Source: Antilocapra americana (taxonomy: Eukaryota; Chordata; Mammalia; Artiodactyla; Antilocapridae). From it: a stretch of 64,000 nt of DNA. A program made the position numbers and the translations under genes. This document shows positions 59,101-64,000 of the stretch, piece by piece; position 1 is the first letter of the stretch; each line of letters begins with the position of its first letter. The stretch is from positions 2,841,968-2,905,967 of the forward strand of contig ML660204.1 in assembly GCA_007570785.1 (NCBI GenBank), read 5' to 3'. Under the pieces are notes generated by a model. That model did no database searches. It had not been told where the DNA came from and was given only the letters and a program-made list of their open reading frames with translations.

Positions 59101-62100
59101 AAAGTTATGCAAAATAATAGAAATGTAATAGAGAGTAGTGATTAAAAGCATGGTCTTTAGAGCCCGCCTGCCTGACTTTTTATCTTCGCTCCTCTGCTTG
59201 AGTGTGTGACCTTGACACGCAACTTAACTTCTTGGTACCTCAGTTTCCTCAGCTACAAAGATAATCCTAACTCATAAGTTTTTATGAAGGCTAAAAGATG
59301 CTGAAGCTGAAGCTCCAATACTTTGGTCACCTGATGCAAAGAACTGACTCACTGGAAAAGATCCTGGTGCCGGGAAGGATTGAGGGCAGGAGGAGAAGGG
59401 GATGACAGGATGAGATGCTTGGATGGCATCACCAACTCGATGGATGTGAGTTTGAGCAAGCATCGGGAGTTGATGAACAGGGAAGCCTGGCGTGCTGCAA
59501 CCCATGAGGTTGCGAAGACTTAGACATGACTGAGCGACTGAACTGAAAAGACTTAAGTCACAGAAGCTATCTAGCACAGTACCTGGCACACAGTAAACCC
59601 TTAAATAGTTCCTGCAAAAATTAAATTTGAGGGAATTTAAATTCTTTATTTTTTCTTCCTTTTTCCCCCAAGTGTGCCATCTTGTTACATTATTCAGGTT
59701 TGACATTTTAGGAACAGTAAAGAGTGGGACATGGGATATTAAATAGGTGGAAGTATCATTTGTGGGCTTTGGAGGGTCTCAGATTTGAATCTTTAAAGTG
59801 TGGATAATGACTTGATATGCCTTGTAGTGAGTACTTTGCAAAAAACATTTCTGTTAAATGGGTGATTTTTGTAAGGAATTAAACAGTCTTTGTGCTGAAC
59901 TTTTTTTTTTTTTAAACGCCTATCTTCTCAATTCTTTGCCCTTAAATTCTGCTACAACTTTGGAGCTGTTCCCACTGTTAGGAATCAACTTGTACTGCTT
60001 GTTTTTTCTGTATGAGCTTCCTAGTTTACTATTAGGATATAAATATTCATATTTATATGTAATTGACATAAGCAATTTAGTGACTTGATGTAAACTGTTT
60101 CTTTGTACACATCATATATAGAGAGGTCTTTATTTGACATACTATTGATTACTTGTGACTTTAAATCCCAGCTTTGTGTGTCAGTAATTTTGATTTAAAA
60201 AACAAAAATCATCACAGTGTGGTATTACTGAATAAGCCTTTATATGTAGAATTCTGTGGAGCATGTGTCTTTCAGAGGAGAAAATTAACTGAAAGGATTT
60301 TTTTTTTTTTCCTCTTCTCAGGTTGACAAGGATGCTGAATTAGTGGCCCAGTGGAACTATTGTACTTTAAGTCAGGAAATATTAAGACGACCGATAGTTG
60401 CCTGTGAACTTGGCAGGTATAGTTCCTTCACTTAATGGAGACAAGTTTTTATTACATGGTGTTAAAAAGAATTTTAACATGTAAATGCAGTTCTTAATTC
60501 ATCAGACGTGAGTGATCTCAAGCAAATTTGTGAAGCCTGGGTTGTCATTCCCTGTCTCAGAACATACTTCTGTACTTTTCTATTCAGTTTGGTTTGTTTA
60601 ATCCATGGGTTGAAAACTCAGGGGCCAATAGGAGGGAGCTAAGTAATAAACATAAATGCATGAAGGACCCGTGTGGGATCAGTAGGACATGGTGAGGACT
60701 GGGTGAACTGGAGAGTTCATGTTCCCTGGTGTTCCAGTGGTTAAGACTTGTTCTCAGTGCTGAGTGCCCAGGTTCAGTTCCTGGTTGGGGAACTAAGATC
60801 CCACAGGCTGCATAGCAAAAAAGAAATAATAATAATAAAATAAAAGGCAGCTGCTGTTCAATTCCAGCTTGTTGTTACATTAGACTGATTCCAGAACATC
60901 TGATTTTTTTTTCCCCAGGGAAAGTTGAAAATGTGTACTTTTTTTTTTAACAATTTTATTTATTTATTTATGGCTATGCTGGATCTTTGTTGCTGAATAG
61001 GCTCTTCTCTGGTTCCAGCAACAGGGGGCTACTCTCTAGTTCCAGTGCATAGGCTTCTCATCGTGGTGGCTTCTCTTGTTTTGGTGCAAGGCTCTAGGAC
61101 GCTCAGGCTTCAGAGTTTGTGGCACAGGGCTCAGGAGTTGCGGTTCCCAGGACCCAGAGCACAGGCTCAATAGTTGTGGTGCACTGGCTTAGTTGGCCCT
61201 TGGCAGGTGGGATCTTCCTGGATTGGGGACCGAACCTGTGTCTTCTGCACTGGCAGTCAGATTCTTTACCACGGAACCACCAGGGAAGCCAGAAAGTGAT
61301 TTATGTTAAATTTCCCGATTTAAAAAGTCTTGATTTGGGTCACATTCAGTCCTCTGACTGCCAGTCGACATGGCCCTTGATTTAAACTGGTTTCTTTCTT
61401 TGTATGCTTTGGAAATGGTTGAGACAGGATTAAATTTACTTTTTTAGGAGTGCAAGGACATTTCTGTTATCAGACGTAAATGACTTTGGATTGTACTCAG
61501 TCTTCTTCCCTTGGATGAAGGTTGATTGTTGCCAGAATGTCTTGACTGATCTTTATTGTTGCAGACTTTACAACAAAGATGCCGTCATTGAGTTTTTATT
61601 GGACAAATCTTCTGAAAAGGCTCTTGGAAAGGCAGCCTCTCACATTAAAAGCATCAAGGTAAGACAGGTGATTCTGAAGTGTTCTGGGGTTCTCAGTGGT
61701 TAAGGTTTATTGTATAAAACTTGTGTATGTTTTAGACTGAACTTGAAAATTGGAATTCCAGTCCCATCCAGCCATCTAATAAAGGTGTGATTGAGGACAG
61801 GTCACTCAAAGTTCAAGCCAGAATGTACTTACTGGATTATAAATCTCTGGTGACTTAATGTGTGTGAAAGAGCTTCAGAAATTCTCAGTGTGCTATATAA
61901 ATGTTAAGAGGCATAACTTTTGAAGTTAAAACTCAGCTACTTGAATTTTTTTATTTAGAAGACAGTTTTATAGAATTAGAGATTTTTATAGATAGATCAC
62001 TTTTCAGTCATTGTGGTTATCTCCTGCTGATTAGATGTTCTGATTGACACATTTCTATCACAGAAGTGGGAAAACAAGTTTTTTAGTAAAGGAACTTTGT

Positions 62101-63518
62101 TGAGAAGACAAAATCTTTTGAATCTGGTCAGTGGGAGAAAAATCAAAAAAGTAGTGAAGAATCTGAGAACTGCAAAGCTTGTCAGACACTTCATCTAACT
62201 GTGTGTGTGACGTGTTGAGACCTCATGGCTTGTCAGAGGGTTGCTTAAATCAGATCCAGAGTCCCTGACTCCCAGGCTGAGGCTTTGAGTATTTTCCTCC
62301 TCCTCTTTTTTAAGTTTTTAGCCTATTACTATAATAGGCATTTTGTTTGAGTTTTGGGGGGTAATTGAAGGATACAGGGATTTGAAACAGTTCATTTCAG
62401 ACAAATTAGTAATTTTGAGTTGTGGCTGATGGTCATGCTGTGGAGATATCCATGCTGATTTTTGTCATCATTTCCTTGAGAAGAAAATTCATTCCTTAAA
62501 AACCCACAGTAGCAGAATTACCTTATCTCAAAAATGTGATGACCACTGAAATTAACTTACACAAGTCTATACCTGCAATATATAATGTATGTGGTTGAAC
62601 TTTTAATTTTAATGCAAAATATTTTTTTCTAAGAACTTATAACTCTATAAAGACAGAAGAATTCAAATAGAACAGTGCAAAAGTTATTATTACTGTAATT
62701 AATAGTCCACAAATACTCTGAGCAAAGAACCCAATGAACACACACCTGCTCTCAAGCAAGAAGCTGACTGTTTGTGTGGTGGCTTTCCTTCCCACGTGCT
62801 CAGCTGCTCCCTGGAGTGTTGAAGTCAAATTGGTGCAGTTAATTATGAAGAAATGTTTCAGATGCTAAAGTGAGGCTGTTAAGTCACTCCTTGTAAAATT
62901 GAATTTTGAAAATCCAAATAACTGGGTCTTGGAGTATGATAGTAATCCCCAGCTGATAGCCTGCCTTGGACTCATTAGACTGTGGCCTCAGAGATTTTAA
63001 CTGTCTCTTCAGCTATTAAATTAACATGGCAGGTCAGTATTATGAACAGCCTGACTGAGGCTTCATTAGCCAGGAAAGAAGGTGTTCCTTTCCAGAGGAT
63101 ACCAATACAAAGCTTTCTTCTCTTAGTGGGATAAATTTTCATGTCCAAAGTTCCTTTGCCTTATATAGCAAAATGCTTGTAAAACAGAAATTAATAATTT
63201 GCTAGACAGTACATTTAAAAAAATCTTGTTTTCTGTCAAAACTTATGGTTTAATTTCATTTCTGTGTTAATTGGTGCAAAAGGAAAGTAGGAAAAGGTTT
63301 GGATGGGAAGGGACTAGAACAATAATTAAGGCTAGGGATGATGCGTTTGTCAAAGGAATTGTTGATGTTTTTTCACAGAATGTGACAGAACTGAGGCTCT
63401 CTGACAACCCCGCCTGGGAAGGCGATAAAGGGAACACTAAGGGTGACAAGCATGACGACCTCCAGCGGGCACGTTTCATCTGCCCTGTTGTGGGCTTGGA
63501 AATGAACGGCCGACACAG
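56117..63518 (+). CDS. RTF2: RTF2 (RTFDC1), replication termination factor 2, N-terminal part; gene runs off the window
   Basis: Join 56117-56185, 60322-60416, 61565-61658, 63379-63518 gives 132 codons plus 2 nt, all GT-AG, with no stop or frameshift. The human protein has 306 residues, so a little under half is here. RTF2 is a nuclear protein of stalled or terminating replication forks that is removed by proteasome shuttles DDI1/DDI2 (established for human). It has a RING-like C2HC2 fold: the window shows the first half ([16 protein letters not shown], then [13 protein letters not shown]) and the start of the second ([14 protein letters not shown]). The start ATG has G at -3 and +4. It is downstream of and co-oriented with CASS4, about 9 kb away, with its own promoter. 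Confidence 0.96.
56355..56545 (-). repeat. MIR SINE, antisense
   Basis: 'aattttcaaaacagccttac', 'gggtatatac', 'ggaaattgaagctcagg', 'aaagctagtaagtggcagaa', 'ccaggatttgaag' in reverse MIR order. Confidence 0.85.
56737..57045 (+). repeat. Bov-tA SINE with two tandem heads, sense
   Basis: First head 'gggcttccctgatagcttag' with B box 'ggttcgattcttgggtcgg' (56739-56850), then a second head 'gggcttcccttgtggctcag' with 'gcttcgatccctggattgg' and a complete tail ending near 'gacaggactgctccac'. The same type of structure as the array at 33140. Confidence 0.92.
57205..57285 (-). repeat. MIR fragment, antisense
   Basis: 'aacagggaaattgagtcaat', 'gaccgagatcacacaactg', 'aatgaagccaggattcccat'. Confidence 0.7.
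58185..58310 (-). repeat. Old L2/MIR-type repeat fragment
   Basis: 'cattattatcc'-like start, 'gtgttaagtgcttacgatat', 'catgctaggccctggggtta', 'agcagtgaacagagtccagc': the same layout as at 47030. Confidence 0.55.
58725..59100 (+). repeat. L1 3'UTR, sense, split by BovB
   Basis: Left part 'ggacacatttatcgggatta'; right part 'ggatttactgtatagcacaa', 'acctgaagctaacacaatat', 'actatacttcaataaaaata' (L1 3' end). BovB sits between. Confidence 0.85.
58776..58923 (+). mobile_element. BovB LINE 3'-end fragment with target duplication
   Basis: 'caggatgagatggctggata', 'tgcagtccatggggtcacaa', 'gactgagtgactaaacaac'. Exact 10-bp repeat ATACATAAAA at 58766-58775 and 58924-58933. Confidence 0.92.
59130..59612 (+). 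repeat. MIR SINE, sense, split by BovB
   Basis: Left part 'taaaagcatggtctttagag', 'acctcagtttcctcagctac'; right part 'tagcacagtacctggcacac', 'agtaaacccttaaatagt'. The BovB piece lies exactly between the two halves. Confidence 0.85.
59290..59556 (+). mobile_element. BovB LINE 3'-end fragment, sense
   Basis: 'agctccaatactttggtcac', 'gcaaagaactgactcactgg', 'gatggcatcaccaactcgat', 'gactgagcgactgaactg'. Related to 51493-51800 but more diverged. Confidence 0.9.
60322..60416 (+). CDS. RTF2: RTF2 coding exon 2 (residues 24-54 and first two bases of codon 55)
   Basis: Acceptor TTCTCAG ends at 60321 after a T-rich tract; donor CAG|GTATAG at 60417. 95 nt. It encodes [20 protein letters not shown] and on to CELG, and splits an arginine codon (AG|A) completed in exon 3. 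Confidence 0.95.
60722..60845 (+). repeat. CHR-type SINE, sense
   Basis: 'ccctggtgttccagtggtta', 'aggttcagttcctggttggg', 'aagatcccacaggctgcat', tail with (AAT)n at about 60823-60838. It is in RTF2 intron 2. Confidence 0.9.
60941..61290 (-). repeat. CHR-type SINE, antisense, near full length
   Basis: T-run and (TTTA)n, 'atggctatgctggatctttg', 'aatagttgtggtgcactggc', 'gattctttaccacggaacca'. It is in RTF2 intron 2. Confidence 0.92.
61565..61658 (+). CDS. RTF2: RTF2 coding exon 3 (residues 55-86)
   Basis: Acceptor TTGTTGCAG ends at 61564; donor AAG|GTAAGA at 61659. 94 nt that complete the split arginine and encode [20 protein letters not shown] and on to SIK; ends in phase 0. It differs from human by a few residues only, as I recall it. 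Confidence 0.95.
61659..63378 (+). other. RTF2: RTF2 intron 3
   Basis: AT-rich, about 1.7 kb, with no recognised SINE or LINE. It is the longest repeat-poor stretch in the right half of the window. Confidence 0.75.
63379..63518 (+). CDS. RTF2: RTF2 coding exon 4 (residues 87-132 and first two bases of codon 133)
   Basis: Acceptor TTTTCACAG ends at 63378; donor CAG|GTGGGT at 63519. 140 nt encoding [20 protein letters not shown] and on to the RING-like start [15 protein letters not shown]. The last codon is split (AG|), and the next exon is outside the window. Confidence 0.95.
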
Positions 63519-64000
63519 GTGGGTAGTCGATGTGGGCAGGTGCTATGGACTCTGGGTGAGTAATCCCAGGGCTGCTGTGAACGGTGCTGTAGCTTCATAC
63601 TCACACTGGGTTCTCTAAGGTGTCTTTTGGTTAGGGAAGTGCTCCAGCTAATCCAGGGTGTTCTGGTGCATCTGTACACAGTCATCTGAGAGACACGTGT
63701 ACATTGTATGTGCAAACTACACCAGAGGAACTGACCACCGAGCTCTGAGATGGAATAACCTGAGGCTTCATGGGTTTGTGGAGGAAAACTTAAGTCCCAC
63801 GGATTTTCTGCTTGTAAAGATCATATTCTTCGCATTGACTGAATGGAAATCATTTAGGCCTCTCAAAGTTTACATTTAGTGGTGACCCTGTGAGGTGATG
63901 GGTATGTTAACAAGCTTGATGTATGGGTATGTTAACAAGCTTACCTTAACAGTTTATACATATAACAGATCATTAAGTTGTACACAAATACATACAATTC
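63519..64000 (+). other. RTF2: RTF2 intron 4 (partial)
   Basis: No exon or recognised repeat before the window ends. It contains a 20-bp direct repeat with 25-bp period (63898-63917 and 63923-63942). Confidence 0.8.

Larger units (their letters stand above)
56186..60321 (+). other. RTF2: RTF2 intron 1
   Basis: About 4.1 kb. Contains MIRs, a Bov-tA dimer and two BovB fragments nested in older repeats, listed separately. 57310-58180 and 59620-60290 show no recognised element. Confidence 0.8.

Noticed and set aside
1..64000. CRISPR array, operon, phage or bacterial island
   Set aside because: The whole window is vertebrate in character; the only regular array is made of SINE heads.

Overview
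This window is ordinary nuclear DNA of a ruminant (cattle, sheep, goat or a close relative). It contains interrupted vertebrate genes with GT-AG introns. It is also full of retroposons that together occur only in ruminants: BovB LINE 3' ends, Bov-tA and Bov-A2 SINEs built on them, CHR-type tRNA SINEs and ruminant L1 3'UTRs. The gene order CSTF1 - CASS4 - RTF2, all on the + strand, matches human 20q13. I cannot tell which ruminant it is.

Layout. 1-3170: last intron, last coding exon and 3'UTR of CSTF1 (the 50-kDa WD40 subunit of cleavage stimulation factor), with a polyadenylation signal at 3146. 3171-10746: intergenic, mostly SINEs, a small hAT transposon copy and old LINE fragments. 10747-46727: complete CASS4 (CAS-family scaffold, also called HEPL/HEFL) in six coding exons that join to 787 codons; every intron is phase 0. 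Intron 1 is about 19.8 kb. 46728-55690: intergenic, with CASS4 3'UTR sequence and nested repeats. 55690-56116: CpG-rich promoter. 56117-63518: first four coding exons of RTF2 (132 codons plus 2 nt); the rest lies beyond the window.

The three genes are neighbours, not an operon. CSTF1 acts in pre-mRNA 3'-end formation, CASS4 scaffolds focal-adhesion signalling through an SH3 domain and tyrosine motifs, and RTF2 acts at stalled replication forks.

I found no previously undescribed system, no CRISPR and no intact mobile element. The items most worth a second look are: a diverged duplication in CASS4 intron 5 whose second copy is split by a SINE; a 5S rRNA pseudogene joined directly to a Bov-tA SINE; a tandem array of SINE heads with an exact 120-bp period; a candidate 26-codon in-frame optional CASS4 exon; and a perfect 16-bp hairpin inside an L1 3'UTR. 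Family names for old repeats come from recognition by eye, and edges of repeats are approximate unless a target-site duplication (TSD) is given.
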